This document shows positions 45,630 through 56,333 of a DNA stretch of 64,000 nt, piece after piece (the first letter of the stretch is position 1; each line of letters begins with the position of its first letter). Source of the stretch: Mycobacterium sp. GA-1199 (GTDB lineage Bacteria; Actinomycetota; Actinomycetes; Mycobacteriales; Mycobacteriaceae); NCBI RefSeq assembly GCF_001500045.1, contig NZ_LQIX01000015.1, forward strand, positions 1 to 64,000. Direction: 5' to 3'. The translations under genes and the position numbers were made by a program. The notes below the pieces were generated by a model. That model ran no database searches and was not told the origin of the DNA. It was given only the letters and a program-made list of their open reading frames with translations.

Positions 45630-46634
45630 CTAGCCGGCCCTGCTCGTGCGCCGCGCATCCCGCAGCCCCGCCCAGAACCTCGCCGCCTCACGGATCGACT
45701 CCTCGACAGGCCTTGGCCGCCAACCCAGTTCGCGCCGAGCTTTACTGCAATCCACCGGCGCTTCCGCGCGCATCAGTCGCAGCGAGCCGAGCGAGAACTT
45801 CTCGTCCTTACCCGTCAGCCGCGCCTTGGCGGTGCCGAGGGCGGCCATCGCATATGAGACCGGCAGCGGGATCGACTTCGTCGGCGCAGGCATCCCGGCG
45901 GCTTCGGCCGCGATGCGCACCACCTCCGCGTTGCTGATCATCTTCTCCGAGATCAAATACCGCTCACCGACACGGCCGCGTTCGGCGGCCAGCAACATGG
46001 CACGCGCGGCGTCGTCGACACCGACGGCCTCAAGCTCGATTCCGCGCATCACGAAGGGCAGCTTGCCGAACGCCGCCCCCGCGATGATCGCGCCGTGCGG
46101 GGTGCGGCCCCAGTCGCCGCCGCCGTACGTCGTCGACACGCACATCGCCACCGCGGGCAGGCCGTGCTCGCGCGCATACCGCAGCACCAGCGTCTCGGCC
46201 TGCACCCGTGAGCGCACATACGGCGTCAGACCCTTGTCGACGATCACGTCGTCCTCGGTAGCGACGTGCCCGCGCCTGCGACCGACCGTGACATAGCTGC
46301 TGGTGTAGACGAACCGCCGCAGGCGCATGTCCTTGGCGACCTCGAGCACGTTCCGGGTGCCCTCGACGTTCGTATAGAACAGCGGCGTCGGGTCTTTCAG
46401 CCAGCCGCGGGTGTCGACGACGCAGTAGTACACGTCGTCGACTCCGGTCATAGCCGCACGCAGCGTGTCGTTGTACCAGATGTCGCCGAGGAAACGCTCG
46501 ACCGGAAGATCGTCGATGCCCTTGGTGTTCGCGTTGGGGCGCACCATGACTCGGACGTCGTGGCCGTCGGCCACCAGCTGCCGGGTGACGTGGGAACCGA
46601 GGAAGCCGTTGGCGCCGATGACCAGCTTGCTCAC
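45630..46634 (-). CDS. NAD-dependent epimerase / 3beta-hydroxysteroid dehydrogenase-like
   Basis: From GTG 46634 (GGAGGAGAC site, overlapping the previous stop by four bases) the protein has 334 residues. The extended-SDR Rossmann motif is VIGANGFLGSHVTRQL. The catalytic Tyr/Lys region is altered: TSSYVTVG and TPYVRSRVQAETL, where YxxxK reads YVRSR. The family includes 3beta-HSDs. The KstR site upstream of the operon suggests a steroid or related substrate. The missing Lys raises doubt about normal SDR catalysis. Confidence 0.82.
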   Translation of the reverse strand: MSKLVIGANGFLGSHVTRQLVADGHDVRVMVRPNANTKGIDDLPVERFLGDIWYNDTLRAAMTGVDDVYYCVVDTRGWLKDPTPLFYTNVEGTRNVLEVAKDMRLRRFVYTSSYVTVGRRRGHVATEDDVIVDKGLTPYVRSRVQAETLVLRYAREHGLPAVAMCVSTTYGGGDWGRTPHGAIIAGAAFGKLPFVMRGIELEAVGVDDAARAMLLAAERGRVGERYLISEKMISNAEVVRIAAEAAGMPAPTKSIPLPVSYAMAALGTAKARLTGKDEKFSLGSLRLMRAEAPVDCSKARRELGWRPRPVEESIREAARFWAGLRDARRTSRAG

Positions 46635-47137
46635 TTGTCTCCTCCGTACTGCTTCATCCACTCCTCGGCCTCGGGCGGCAGCGTGCCGAGTTCGGCTGCT
46701 TTGCGGCACCATTTCACCGCCGCCTTGACGAACCGCAGCGGGTTGTAGATGTCCTCCTGCCGACGCCACAGCCCGTCACCGGCGTAGGTGACGATCGAGA
46801 TGTTGGTCGCGCTGACGACGGTGCCGTCGCCGGGGTCGCGCATCGGGTTGTCGAGCTCGCAGATGATCCGGCCGGTCGCCTCGTCGATCACGGTCCACAG
46901 CGACGGGAACGACGTCATGTAGCTACCGGGAAACGACTCCATCGTCTTCCAGATCCAAGGGCGCACCTGTTCGCGGCCGCGCATGGTGCCTGCCGCGTGC
47001 TCGACGTAAACGACGTCGTCGGTGTACTGGTCGACCCAGGGATCCCAGTCACGGGTCTGCGCGGCGCGGTCGACCGTCGCCTCGAACTGTTGGAACGCCG
47101 CGGCGAGTTCCTCGCGGCTGAAGGTGCTGCCCGTCAC
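46631..47137 (-). CDS. SnoaL/NTF2-like protein, first gene of KstR-boxed operon
   Basis: The 168-residue protein has an NTF2/SnoaL fold: helix FQQFEATVDRAAQTRDWDPW, strand VDQYTDDVVYVEH, then GREQVRPWIWKTM and a curved sheet to INIS. Such folds act as isomerases or dehydratases, for example steroid delta-isomerase. The GTG start at 47137 follows the KstR box by 8 bases, suggesting a leaderless transcript. Its TGA overlaps the next GTG (coupled translation). A role in sterol or side-chain metabolism is inferred from the box. Confidence 0.8.
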   Translation of the reverse strand: MTGSTFSREELAAAFQQFEATVDRAAQTRDWDPWVDQYTDDVVYVEHAAGTMRGREQVRPWIWKTMESFPGSYMTSFPSLWTVIDEATGRIICELDNPMRDPGDGTVVSATNISIVTYAGDGLWRRQEDIYNPLRFVKAAVKWCRKAAELGTLPPEAEEWMKQYGGDK

Positions 47138-47145
47138 ACCAGAAC

Positions 47146-47159
47146 TAGAACACGTTCTA
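47146..47159. promoter_or_regulatory. KstR-type operator
   Basis: TAGAACACGTTCTA fits the 14-base KstR consensus TnnAACnnGTTnnA at every defined position and is itself a near-perfect palindrome. It lies 8 bases before the NTF2-like gene start. It also contains the stop codon of the preceding same-strand gene. Confidence 0.82.
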
Positions 47160-47570
47160 CCCAGCTTGTCGAGGGAGCGCGGTGAGCACCTGGCGGCTAC
47201 CCAGCGGATTCTGCAGCGGGACGTCCAAAATCCCCGCCACCGCGATCATGATGCAGGGCCGGTCCACGGCCTCGGGCAGTGTGCCGCCGAAGAGTTCGAC
47301 GGTGACGGTCTCGGGCGTCTCCTGCACCCTCGCGGACACGCCGTAGCACTGTGGGGTGCCGGTGGTGAAGTGCACCCCGACGGCGCGGTCCCCGGCGACG
47401 CGGTTGAACGACTCGGCGCGCATCGGATGCGGGTCGACGATCGCGGGATTGTCTATGAACAGCAGGCCCGGATAGCCCGGCCGCTCAGGCAGCACCGCCG
47501 TCTGCGCCGACGCCGCCGGGGCCGCCCACACGGCCAGCACAGCGGCCATCGCAGCGAGGAGTGTGCGCAT
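47157..47570 (-). CDS. Small secreted protein of unknown function
   Basis: From ATG 47570 the protein has 137 residues. It has a cleavable signal peptide ([23 protein letters not shown]) and a mature beta-rich part with two Cys (TPQCYGVSA and DRPCIMIAV) that could form a disulfide. No family was recognised. It is divergent from msrB, 59 bases apart. Its stop codon lies inside the KstR box, so its transcript may run into the operon below. Confidence 0.72.
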   Translation of the reverse strand: MRTLLAAMAAVLAVWAAPAASAQTAVLPERPGYPGLLFIDNPAIVDPHPMRAESFNRVAGDRAVGVHFTTGTPQCYGVSARVQETPETVTVELFGGTLPEAVDRPCIMIAVAGILDVPLQNPLGSRQVLTALPRQAG

Positions 47571-47629
47571 CACACAACCGTAATCGGCGGCAGGAACACG
47601 GCGGTCGGTTCGACGGTTATACAGGCACT

Positions 47630-48091
47630 ATGGCAAAGCAATACCACAAGAATCCGGCCGCGGTGAACGCCTTGTCGCCGGAGCAGTACCAGGTCACGCA
47701 GCGCAACGGCACCGAGCGGCCGTTCACCGGCGAGTACTGGGACAACCACGAGCCGGGCATCTACGTCGACGTGGTCTCAGGCGAGCCGCTGTTCGCATCG
47801 GTGGACAAGTTCGACAGCGGAACGGGGTGGCCCAGCTTCACCCGTCCGATCGAAACGACCAACGTCGTCGAGAAGCGCGACTTCTCCCACCTGATGATCC
47901 GCACCGAAGTGCGCTCGGCGCACGGCGACAGCCACCTCGGCCACGTCTTCACCGACGGCCCCCGCTCCGAGGGTGGGTTGCGCTACTGCATCAACTCCGC
48001 TTCGCTGAGGTTCATCCACCTCGACGACCTCGAGGCCGAGGGGTATGGCGATTACAAGAAGCTGTTCGTGAATGAGGAGGCGCAGGCATGA
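47630..48091 (+). CDS. msrB: Peptide methionine-R-sulfoxide reductase MsrB
   Basis: The 153-residue enzyme reduces methionine-R-sulfoxide in proteins. The family motifs are [16 protein letters not shown], the [10 protein letters not shown] block, and the active-site Cys in [13 protein letters not shown]. The two CxxC zinc sites are missing ([12 protein letters not shown] in place of the first), so this is the zinc-free form. ATG 47630 gives the usual N-terminus [10 protein letters not shown]. It overlaps msrA by four bases. Confidence 0.95.
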   Translation: MAKQYHKNPAAVNALSPEQYQVTQRNGTERPFTGEYWDNHEPGIYVDVVSGEPLFASVDKFDSGTGWPSFTRPIETTNVVEKRDFSHLMIRTEVRSAHGDSHLGHVFTDGPRSEGGLRYCINSASLRFIHLDDLEAEGYGDYKKLFVNEEAQA

Positions 48092-48603
48092 GTGAAAAGA
48101 AAACGGCGATCCTGGCGGGCGGTTGCTTCTGGGGAATGCAGGATCTGATCCGTAAGCAACCGGGGGTGGTGTCGACGCGCGTCGGCTACACCGGCGGCGA
48201 GAACGCCAACCCCACCTACCGCAACCACCCCGGCCATGCCGAGGCGATCGAGATCGTCTACGACCCCGCGCAGACCGACTACCGCGCGTTGTTGGAGTTC
48301 TTCTTCCAGATTCACGACCCGACCACGAAGAACCGCCAGGGCAACGACGTCGGCACCAGCTACCGGTCGGCGATCTTCTACCTCGACGACGAACAGAAGG
48401 GCGTCGCACTGGACACCATCGCCGACGTCGACGCGTCGGGGCTGTGGCCGGGCAAGGTCGTCACCGAGGTGACCCCGGCATCCGACTTCTGGGAGGCCGA
48501 ACCCGAGCACCAGGATTACCTGGAGCGCTACCCGAGCGGTTACACCTGTCATTTCCCGCGCCCGGGCTGGAAACTGCCCAAGCGCGAAACCGCCAACCGG
48601 TAG
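48088..48603 (+). CDS. msrA: Peptide methionine-S-sulfoxide reductase MsrA
   Basis: The 171-residue enzyme reduces the S epimer of methionine sulfoxide. The catalytic Cys is in [11 protein letters not shown], followed by TRVGYTGG and the [14 protein letters not shown] motif. The ATG overlaps the msrB TGA, so both reductases are made together. The following P450 gene is convergent, 4 bases away. Confidence 0.96.
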   Translation: MSEKKTAILAGGCFWGMQDLIRKQPGVVSTRVGYTGGENANPTYRNHPGHAEAIEIVYDPAQTDYRALLEFFFQIHDPTTKNRQGNDVGTSYRSAIFYLDDEQKGVALDTIADVDASGLWPGKVVTEVTPASDFWEAEPEHQDYLERYPSGYTCHFPRPGWKLPKRETANR

Positions 48604-48607
48604 CGCG

Positions 48608-49939
48608 CTAGGTGCGGTGGCGCACCACGACGCGGCCGCCGTCCTTCGGGGTGAACGCGATGCCGCGGAAGTGCACCTTTTCGTCGGGTGCGTCATCGGT
48701 CTCGATCACGAAGTGGCGCAACACCGTTCGCAGAACGACGTCCATCTCGACATTGGCGAACGCGGCGCCGATGCATCGGCGGGTCCCGCCGCCGAACGGC
48801 ACCCACGCCGTCGGCGGGCGCTTGCCCAGGAACCGGTCCGGGTCGAAACGTTCGGGGTCCGGGAACACGTCCGGATTGGCGTGCATGTTCGCCAGCGCGA
48901 CCATCACGGTGTAACCGTGCGGGATGCGCCACTCGCCGGCGTCGAAATACGGTGCCAGGACGTGGCGTCCGGAGAAGTCGATCACGGTCCGGTTGCGCTG
49001 CAACTCGTTGATGAAGGCCTGGCGGTACTCGTTGCCGCCGGCGTCGTTCTCCTCGACCAGCTTGGCAAGCACCGCGGGGTGGCGGCGCAAGCGCTCGAAC
49101 GCCCAACCGAGCGTCGACGCCGTCGTCTCGTGGCCGGCGCCGAGGAGGGTGAGCAGCTCGTCGGAGATGTCCTGGTGCGACATCGGGGTGCCGTCCTCGT
49201 AGGTGCTGCCCAGTAGCAGCGCCAGGATGTCGGTGCGCTCCTCGCGGGCGGGATCCTTTTCGGCCTTCTCGATCAGCGCGAAGACGGTGCGGTCGAAGTT
49301 GCGCCGGAACGTCTCCAGGCGGCCCCAGGGGCTGAACGGGCCCGTCTTGAACGGCGGTTCGGGCAACGTCGCCATGCGCGAACCGAGCTTGGCCCAGGGC
49401 GGGATGATCTCGCGCAGATAGTCGAGTTCGGCCCCGTCGGCGCCGAACACGGTGCGCAGGATGACATTCAGCGTGACCCGGTTCATCGGTTCGAGCGTCG
49501 CGAACTCGACGCCCTCGGGCCAGGTCGCGGTCTCGCGAAGCGTCTCCTCCTCGATGATCTTCTCGTAGTTCTTGATGCTCTGGCCGTGGAACGGCGGTGC
49601 GAGCAGCTTGCGACGCTTGCGGTGCTCGACACCGTCGAGCGCGAACACCGAACCGGGGCCGAATATCCGGGACAGGTTCGGCTGCACGTTGATCAGGTCG
49701 TCGGTGCTCGCCAGATATACCGTCCGGATCAGCGCGGGATCGGCGATCACCACGCTGCGGCCGAAGAACGGCACGTTGATCGCGAACACCGGACCGTATC
49801 GCTTGAGCGCCTTTCCGAGGAACCAGCGGCGGAATCCCGCCATCAGCACCATCTGAACGGGTTTGGGCAGCGGTACCGCCGGCGGCAACTTGCCGGGCGT
49901 GACCGGGGCGTGCTGATCGGTGGCGGTCGCGTTCGTCAT
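48608..49939 (-). CDS. Cytochrome P450 (CYP138-like), second of a tandem pair
   Basis: From ATG 49939 the protein has 443 residues. It has the oxygen-binding helix AGHETTAS, the ExxR motif in NELQRNRT, and the haem-ligand Cys in FGGGTRRCIGAAFAN. No N-terminal membrane helix is strong. It is closely related to the upstream P450 and resembles CYP138 (Rv0136). Its ATG overlaps the upstream P450 stop by four bases. The substrate is unknown. Confidence 0.92.
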   Translation of the reverse strand: MTNATATDQHAPVTPGKLPPAVPLPKPVQMVLMAGFRRWFLGKALKRYGPVFAINVPFFGRSVVIADPALIRTVYLASTDDLINVQPNLSRIFGPGSVFALDGVEHRKRRKLLAPPFHGQSIKNYEKIIEEETLRETATWPEGVEFATLEPMNRVTLNVILRTVFGADGAELDYLREIIPPWAKLGSRMATLPEPPFKTGPFSPWGRLETFRRNFDRTVFALIEKAEKDPAREERTDILALLLGSTYEDGTPMSHQDISDELLTLLGAGHETTASTLGWAFERLRRHPAVLAKLVEENDAGGNEYRQAFINELQRNRTVIDFSGRHVLAPYFDAGEWRIPHGYTVMVALANMHANPDVFPDPERFDPDRFLGKRPPTAWVPFGGGTRRCIGAAFANVEMDVVLRTVLRHFVIETDDAPDEKVHFRGIAFTPKDGGRVVVRHRT

Positions 49940-51315
49940 CGGTTCCTCGGCTCCTCCTGCGCGAGCGGTGTCTTGCGGCGGTGCACCACGATGCGGCCGC
50001 CGTCCTTCGGGGTGTAGGCCACGCCGCGCGAATGCGTCTTCTCCGCGGGCGCTGCGGTGGTGTCGATCACGAACTGGCGCAATACCGTTCGCAGTACCAT
50101 ATCCATCTCGACGTTGGCGAACACGGCGCCGACACACCTGCGGGTGCCGCCGCCGAATGGGATGAAGGCGAAGGTGGACGGCCGCTCGTCGAGGAAGCGC
50201 TGCGGGTCGAAGCGCTCGGGGTCGGGAAACTCGGCCGCCCTGTCGTGCATCAGCGAGATGCTTGCCAGCATCGTATAGCCCTGCGGCACAACCCATTCAC
50301 CCAACTCGAAGGTTGGTGAGTAGACGTGCCTGCCCGCGAAGTCGATCACGGTGCGTGACCGCTGCACCTCGGCGAGGACGGCCTGGCGGTAGTCGTTGTC
50401 GTCGGTCTGCGCCTCGGACACCAGCCTGTCCAGGACGTCGGGGTGGCGGGTGATCCGCTCGAACGCCCATGCCAGGGTCGAGGCGGTGGTCTCGTGTCCG
50501 GCGGCCAGGAGGGTCAGCAGTTCGTCGCCGATGTCCTTGCGCGACATCGCGGTACCGTCCTCGTAGGTGCTGCCGAGCAACAGGGCGAGAACGTCTGTCC
50601 GCTCGTGGAAGCCGGGGTCGGCCGTCACGCGGTCGATCAACTTGTCGATGGCCCGGTCGTACTGTTTGCGGTACTCGGCAAGTCGCCCCCACGGGCTGAA
50701 CCGACCGTACGTGCGTGACGGCGCGGGCAACGACGCCAGCCGCGAGCCGAGCGTCACCCAGGGCGGAATGATGCGCCGCAGATCGTCCAGTTGCTCTCCA
50801 TCGGCGCCGAACACCGCGCGCAGGATCGCGTTGAGGGTGATCCGCATCATCGGTTCCAGAGTCGGAAACGCTTGGCCCTCAGGCCAGTTCGCCGATTCGC
50901 GCAGCGTCTCCTCTTCGAAGATCGCCTCGTAGTTCTTGACGCTCTTGCCGTGGAAGGGCGGTGTCAGCAGTCGCCGTCGGCGCCGGTGTTCGGATCCGTC
51001 GAGCGCGAACACCGAACCGGGGCCGAGCACCCGCGACAGGTTGGGCTGGATGTTGCCGACGTCGTCGGTGTTGGCCATGAACATCTGCTTGGCCAGTTGC
51101 GGGTCGCCGACGACGACCGTGCGCCCGAAGACCGGAACGTTCATCGTGAAAACCGGGCCGTAGCGGCGGGCGAACTGGGCGACGGTCCAGCGCCGGGACA
51201 CCGCGAAGGCCAGGCCCAGCAGCGGCTTGGGGATCGGCGCCTTCGGCGGCAGGTTGACCGCGGCAGGCGACGCCGCGGCGCGGACAGGCTTATCGACGAC
51301 CACAGCTTCGCTCAT
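49936..51315 (-). CDS. Cytochrome P450 (CYP138-like), first of a tandem pair
   Basis: From ATG 51315 the protein has 459 residues with AGHETTAS, the ExxR Glu/Arg in AEVQRSRT and the haem motif FGGGTRRCVGAVFAN. The central block NIQPNLSRVLGPGSVFALDG is shared with its downstream neighbour, so the pair arose by duplication. In M. tuberculosis CYP138 also lies next to a divergent TetR gene (Rv0135c). The longer open frame upstream crosses the operator and is rejected as start. Confidence 0.92.
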   Translation of the reverse strand: MSEAVVVDKPVRAAASPAAVNLPPKAPIPKPLLGLAFAVSRRWTVAQFARRYGPVFTMNVPVFGRTVVVGDPQLAKQMFMANTDDVGNIQPNLSRVLGPGSVFALDGSEHRRRRRLLTPPFHGKSVKNYEAIFEEETLRESANWPEGQAFPTLEPMMRITLNAILRAVFGADGEQLDDLRRIIPPWVTLGSRLASLPAPSRTYGRFSPWGRLAEYRKQYDRAIDKLIDRVTADPGFHERTDVLALLLGSTYEDGTAMSRKDIGDELLTLLAAGHETTASTLAWAFERITRHPDVLDRLVSEAQTDDNDYRQAVLAEVQRSRTVIDFAGRHVYSPTFELGEWVVPQGYTMLASISLMHDRAAEFPDPERFDPQRFLDERPSTFAFIPFGGGTRRCVGAVFANVEMDMVLRTVLRQFVIDTTAAPAEKTHSRGVAYTPKDGGRIVVHRRKTPLAQEEPRNR

Positions 51316-51335
51316 GACGCTCCCAGCCAGTTCCC

Positions 51336-51387
51336 CGGTACTACGATGTACCGCAGGTTCGTGTAGTACGGTACCGCTTGGTACCAG
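51336..51387. promoter_or_regulatory. GTAC-repeat operator region between P450 and TetR genes
   Basis: The 100-base gap between the divergent starts holds several GGTAC/GTACC units: 51338-51342, 51348-51352, 51370-51374 and 51380-51384, some arranged as inverted pairs. Such arrays are typical of TetR-regulated divergent promoters. The exact operator cannot be set by eye. Confidence 0.5.
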
Positions 51388-51415
51388 CAGACGCAAGGCT
51401 GTCGAGGAGGGCGGT

Positions 51416-52021
51416 ATGACCACTGCGCTGGACAACGGCGCGCATACCGCGGCCGACGGCGCGTTCCGCGACCGCCTGCTCGACGGCATGGCCGCCTCGA
51501 TCACGCAGCGCGGCTATCGCGACACCACTGTCGCCGACATCGTGCGGCAGGCGAAAACCTCGAAGCGCACCTTCTACGAACAGTTCGCGAGCAAAGAGGA
51601 ATGCCTGATCGAACTGCTGCGGCGCAACAACGAGACAATGATCGCCGGCGTCCGCGCAGCGGCGGACCCCGACGCCGACTGGCGGGCCCAGATCCGCTCG
51701 GCGGTGACCGCTTACGTCGACCACATCGCGGCGCGACCGGCCATCACGTTGGCGTGGATCCGCGAGGCGCCCGCACTGGGCGCCGTCGCGCATCCGCTGC
51801 ATCGGGAGGCCATGGAGCATTTCACCGACATGCTGGTCGACATCAGCAGCACCCCCGGCTTCCATCGCGCCCAGCTGACTCCGATTTCGCGTCCCCTGGC
51901 GCTCATCATCCTGGGCGGCCTGCGGGAGCTGACCGCGCTCTTCGTCGAGGACGGCCACGATCTGCGCGGCATCATCGAGCCGGCCATCACCGCGGCGGTG
52001 GCGATCCTCGGTTCGCGCTGA
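51416..52021 (+). CDS. TetR-family regulator of the P450 pair
   Basis: From ATG 51416 the protein has 201 residues. The N-terminal HTH is ITQRGYRDTTVADIVRQAKT followed by KRTFYEQFASKEECLIEL. The ligand-binding C-terminal domain is helical. It is divergent from the CYP138-like pair, as Rv0135c is to CYP138, so local repression of the P450s is likely. It converges with the next TetR gene; the stops are only 3 bases apart. Confidence 0.9.
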   Translation: MTTALDNGAHTAADGAFRDRLLDGMAASITQRGYRDTTVADIVRQAKTSKRTFYEQFASKEECLIELLRRNNETMIAGVRAAADPDADWRAQIRSAVTAYVDHIAARPAITLAWIREAPALGAVAHPLHREAMEHFTDMLVDISSTPGFHRAQLTPISRPLALIILGGLRELTALFVEDGHDLRGIIEPAITAAVAILGSR

Positions 52022-52024
52022 GGG

Positions 52025-53306
<1,282 letters not shown>

Positions 53307-54386
53307 CTAGCGGTCGCTGGTCGCGCACTCGCAGTCGTACTCGCCTTCAAGACCGCGCGGAAGGTCCGTCCCGCGGAAGATCCCGCTGGCGGCCGACGTC
53401 GACGACAGCGCGTCGGCGGCCAGAATCATCGCCGCACCGGTCCACGTCGTGCGTTCCTCCGGCCAGCGCTTGCCATCGGCGAACACCAGACCCGTCCAGT
53501 AGGAACCGTCGTCCTCGCGCAGATGGTGCATCGCGGCGAACTGCTCTCTGGCGCGTACCGGATCGCCCATCGCATCCAACGCCAATACCAGCTCACAGGT
53601 TTCGGCGCCGGTCACCCACGGCCGGTCGTCGACGCACCGGATACCCAGTCCGGGGACGACGAAGTCGTGCCACCGCTCGTCGATCCGCTCTCTGGCTGCG
53701 GCACCGCGCACCGCACCGGTGAGCACCGGGTAGTACCACTCCATCGACCAGCGGTCCTTGACCGTGAACGCCTCGGGATGGTGGGCGATCGCATGGCCGA
53801 GCCGACCGACCGCGACCTCCCATTCCGGCTGCGGGTCGTCGAAGTAATCCGCGAGCGCGAGCGCACACCGGATGCTGTGATAGATGCTGGCGCACCCCGT
53901 CAGCAGAGCCTCGGATTCGATGGCCGAAGGGCTTCTCGCCCAGGCGATCTCACCGCCACTGAGCTGCATGCCGAGTACGAAGTCGATCGCCTTGGTGACC
54001 ACCGGCCACATCGTCTCCGCGAACCGCCGGTCACCGGTGACCAGCACGTGGTGCCAGACGCCGGTGGCGATGTAGGCGCAGAAGTTGCTGTCGCTGTTGG
54101 CGTCTTCGATCACGCCGTTGCGCAACTGGATTGGCCACGATCCGTCGGGGCGCTGGTGGGTGCGCGACCACTCGAACGCCGCGCGGGCGGGTTCCAGCAA
54201 TCCGGCGACGGTCAGCGCCATCGCGTTCTCGATGTGATCCCACGGATCGGTGTGGCCACCGTCGAACCACGGCAGCGCACCCGAGGACTCCTGGGTGGCG
54301 GCAATCGATTTCGCGGTCTGGCGGCACTGTTCGGGTGTCAGCACCCCGGGGACACCCGGGACGCCTTCGAGCTTAGGCGTCAGCAC
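53307..54386 (-). CDS. Alpha/alpha-barrel protein (squalene-cyclase/six-hairpin-like)
   Basis: From GTG 54386 the protein has 359 residues, almost all helical, with repeated units such as HQRPDGSWPIQL, REDDGSYWTGLVF and AAFEWSRTH typical of terpene-cyclase or prenyltransferase-type and glycosidase-type toroids. No complete DxDD or CAAX-zinc motif was found, so the activity is undefined. A Cys pair (YDCECATS) ends it. It overlaps the downstream end of the methyltransferase gene by 14 bases and so is part of the GT4 operon. Confidence 0.7.
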   Translation of the reverse strand: MLTPKLEGVPGVPGVLTPEQCRQTAKSIAATQESSGALPWFDGGHTDPWDHIENAMALTVAGLLEPARAAFEWSRTHQRPDGSWPIQLRNGVIEDANSDSNFCAYIATGVWHHVLVTGDRRFAETMWPVVTKAIDFVLGMQLSGGEIAWARSPSAIESEALLTGCASIYHSIRCALALADYFDDPQPEWEVAVGRLGHAIAHHPEAFTVKDRWSMEWYYPVLTGAVRGAAARERIDERWHDFVVPGLGIRCVDDRPWVTGAETCELVLALDAMGDPVRAREQFAAMHHLREDDGSYWTGLVFADGKRWPEERTTWTGAAMILAADALSSTSAASGIFRGTDLPRGLEGEYDCECATSDR

Positions 54387-55104
54387 CGGCGCCCACCGGT
54401 TTGGTGAAGTACAACGCGACGCTCTTACCGATCAGCGGGTTGAGCAGCGACTCGGTCGTCCTGGTCAGCCATGGACGGCTCATCATGTCCCACACCAGCA
54501 TCCGGTGGTACGCCTTTACCGCCAGGTGATCCGAATTCTCGGTTCCCACCGCGCATTTGAGCCACCAGTACGGTGAGTGCAGTGCGTGCGCATGATGCGT
54601 GCGCTCGAGCCGCAGGCCATGGGCGAGCACCTTGTCCCGCAACCGGTCGGCGTGATAAATCCGCACGTGGCCGCCCTCGTTGGCGTGATATTCGTCGGAC
54701 AACACCCAGCAGAGCTTCTCGGGCAGCCACCGCGGCACCGTGACGGCGAGCGTTCCGCCGGGCTTGAGCACCCGAACCAGCTCGGCGATCGCCTTCTCGT
54801 CCTCGGGCACGTGCTCGAGGATCTCCGAGGCGATCACGCAGTCGAAAGTGCCGTCGGCATAAGGCAGATCGAGCGCATCGCCCTTGACAGCCTCGGCCTT
54901 GGCCGTCGCCGGCGCCTCGCCCTGTTCGCGCATGGCGGTCAGGATCTCGTCGACGTCGTTGAGGTCGGCGGCGCTCTGGTCGAACGCGACGACGTCCGCG
55001 CCGCGCCGGAAGGCCTCGAAGCTGTGCCGTCCCGCGCCGCAGCCCACGTCGATCACCTTCGTGCCCGCGCCGACACCGAGCAGGTCGAAGTCGACCGTCA
55101 GCAT
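54373..55104 (-). CDS. SAM-dependent methyltransferase (UbiE/Mma-like class I)
   Basis: The 243-residue protein has the class I SAM motifs VIDVGCGAGRHSFEA, DALDLPYADGTFDCVIASEI and LVRVLKPGGTLAVTVPRW. It starts at ATG 55104, overlapping the GT4 gene end by 7 bases. With the GT4 enzyme it probably modifies a glycan or glycolipid (sugar O-methylation is common in mycobacterial polysaccharides). The exact substrate is unknown. Confidence 0.9.
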   Translation of the reverse strand: MLTVDFDLLGVGAGTKVIDVGCGAGRHSFEAFRRGADVVAFDQSAADLNDVDEILTAMREQGEAPATAKAEAVKGDALDLPYADGTFDCVIASEILEHVPEDEKAIAELVRVLKPGGTLAVTVPRWLPEKLCWVLSDEYHANEGGHVRIYHADRLRDKVLAHGLRLERTHHAHALHSPYWWLKCAVGTENSDHLAVKAYHRMLVWDMMSRPWLTRTTESLLNPLIGKSVALYFTKPVGAGADA

Positions 55105-56333
55105 GTGCCCACCCGTTCACGCGCCTTCTCGTAGACCGCAACCGTCTGCGCCGCAACCGATTGCCAGCTGAACACCTCCACCGCGCGCTTGCGGCCGTTC
55201 GCGCCGAGGCGGGCCAGCTCACGCGGCGAGTCGAGCAGCTCGCCGAGCACCGCGGTCAATTCGTCGACGTCGGCGGGCTTGACCAGCCGGGCGCAATCTC
55301 CGTCGGCGCCCACCACCTCGGGCAGCGCGCCGGCGCGGCTGGCCACGATGGGCGTGCCGCTGGCCATGGCCTCCACCGCAGGCAACGAGAAACCTTCGTA
55401 AAGCGAAGGGATGCACGCCACTTCGGCCGAAGCCAACAGGTCGGCCAGTTCGCCGTCGGACAACCCGCTCGAGCTGTGCACGATATCGGAGATGCCGAGC
55501 TCGGCGATCAGCTTCTCGGTGGGACCGTTCGGTTCGAGCTTGGCGACCAGCTGCAGTTCGAGATCGCGTTCCACGCGCAGCCGGGCCACCGCGTGCAGCA
55601 GGTGCCTGACGCCCTTGAGCGGAACGTCGGCGCTGGCGATCGCGATGATGCGGTTGCGCACCCGTCGCTCGGCGGGCTTGAACATCGCGGTGTCCACCCC
55701 CAGCGGCACGACGTGCAGCTGGCTGGGGGCGACACCGAAATCCTCGGCGATGTCGGCCGCCGAGGTCGACGACACGGTCAGCAGTTCGGGGATCTCGCAA
55801 GCCACCTGCTTCTGCATCTCGGCAAACCCGTACCACCGCCGGACCAGCGGTTTGCGCCACCATTTGGCGGCGGCGACGTCGACCACCTTGTCGCGGGTGA
55901 TCGGGTGATGCACGGTGGCGACCACCGGGAGGCCGAGTCCGGAGATCTTGCGCAGCCCGGTGCCCAGGCACTGGTTGTCGTGTACGACGTCGAACTCGTG
56001 GCGGCGTTCGGCGAGCACCCGCGCGGCGCGCAGGCTGAACGTGCGCGGTTCGGGGAAGCCCGCCGTCCAGGTGGTCAGCAGTTCGAGCAGGTCGATCGAC
56101 GTCTTGATCTCGTTGGGCCACGGGACCCGGAACGGGTCGGGTTCCCTGTAGAGATCCAGGCTGGGCACCTCGGTCAGCCGAACGCGCGGATCGAGTTCCT
56201 CCGGATAGGGCTGACCCGAGAACACCTCGACCTCGTGACCCAAATCGGCGAGGCCACGGGACAGGTAGCGGACGTAGACGCCTTGCCCACCGCAGTGGGT
56301 CTTGCTCCGGTACGACAGAAGGGCGATGCGCAT
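55098..56333 (-). CDS. GT4-family glycosyltransferase
   Basis: From ATG 56333 the protein has 411 residues. The GT-B fold has the N-terminal glycine loop THCGGQGVYVRYLSRGL and the C-terminal nucleotide-sugar site PSLYEGFSLPAVEAMASGTP with the EX7E pair. It transfers sugars from NDP- or GDP-sugars, in the cytoplasm or at the membrane face. It heads the operon GT4, methyltransferase, alpha/alpha-barrel protein, about 85 bases after the second TetR palindrome. Confidence 0.9.
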   Translation of the reverse strand: MRIALLSYRSKTHCGGQGVYVRYLSRGLADLGHEVEVFSGQPYPEELDPRVRLTEVPSLDLYREPDPFRVPWPNEIKTSIDLLELLTTWTAGFPEPRTFSLRAARVLAERRHEFDVVHDNQCLGTGLRKISGLGLPVVATVHHPITRDKVVDVAAAKWWRKPLVRRWYGFAEMQKQVACEIPELLTVSSTSAADIAEDFGVAPSQLHVVPLGVDTAMFKPAERRVRNRIIAIASADVPLKGVRHLLHAVARLRVERDLELQLVAKLEPNGPTEKLIAELGISDIVHSSSGLSDGELADLLASAEVACIPSLYEGFSLPAVEAMASGTPIVASRAGALPEVVGADGDCARLVKPADVDELTAVLGELLDSPRELARLGANGRKRAVEVFSWQSVAAQTVAVYEKARERVGTC

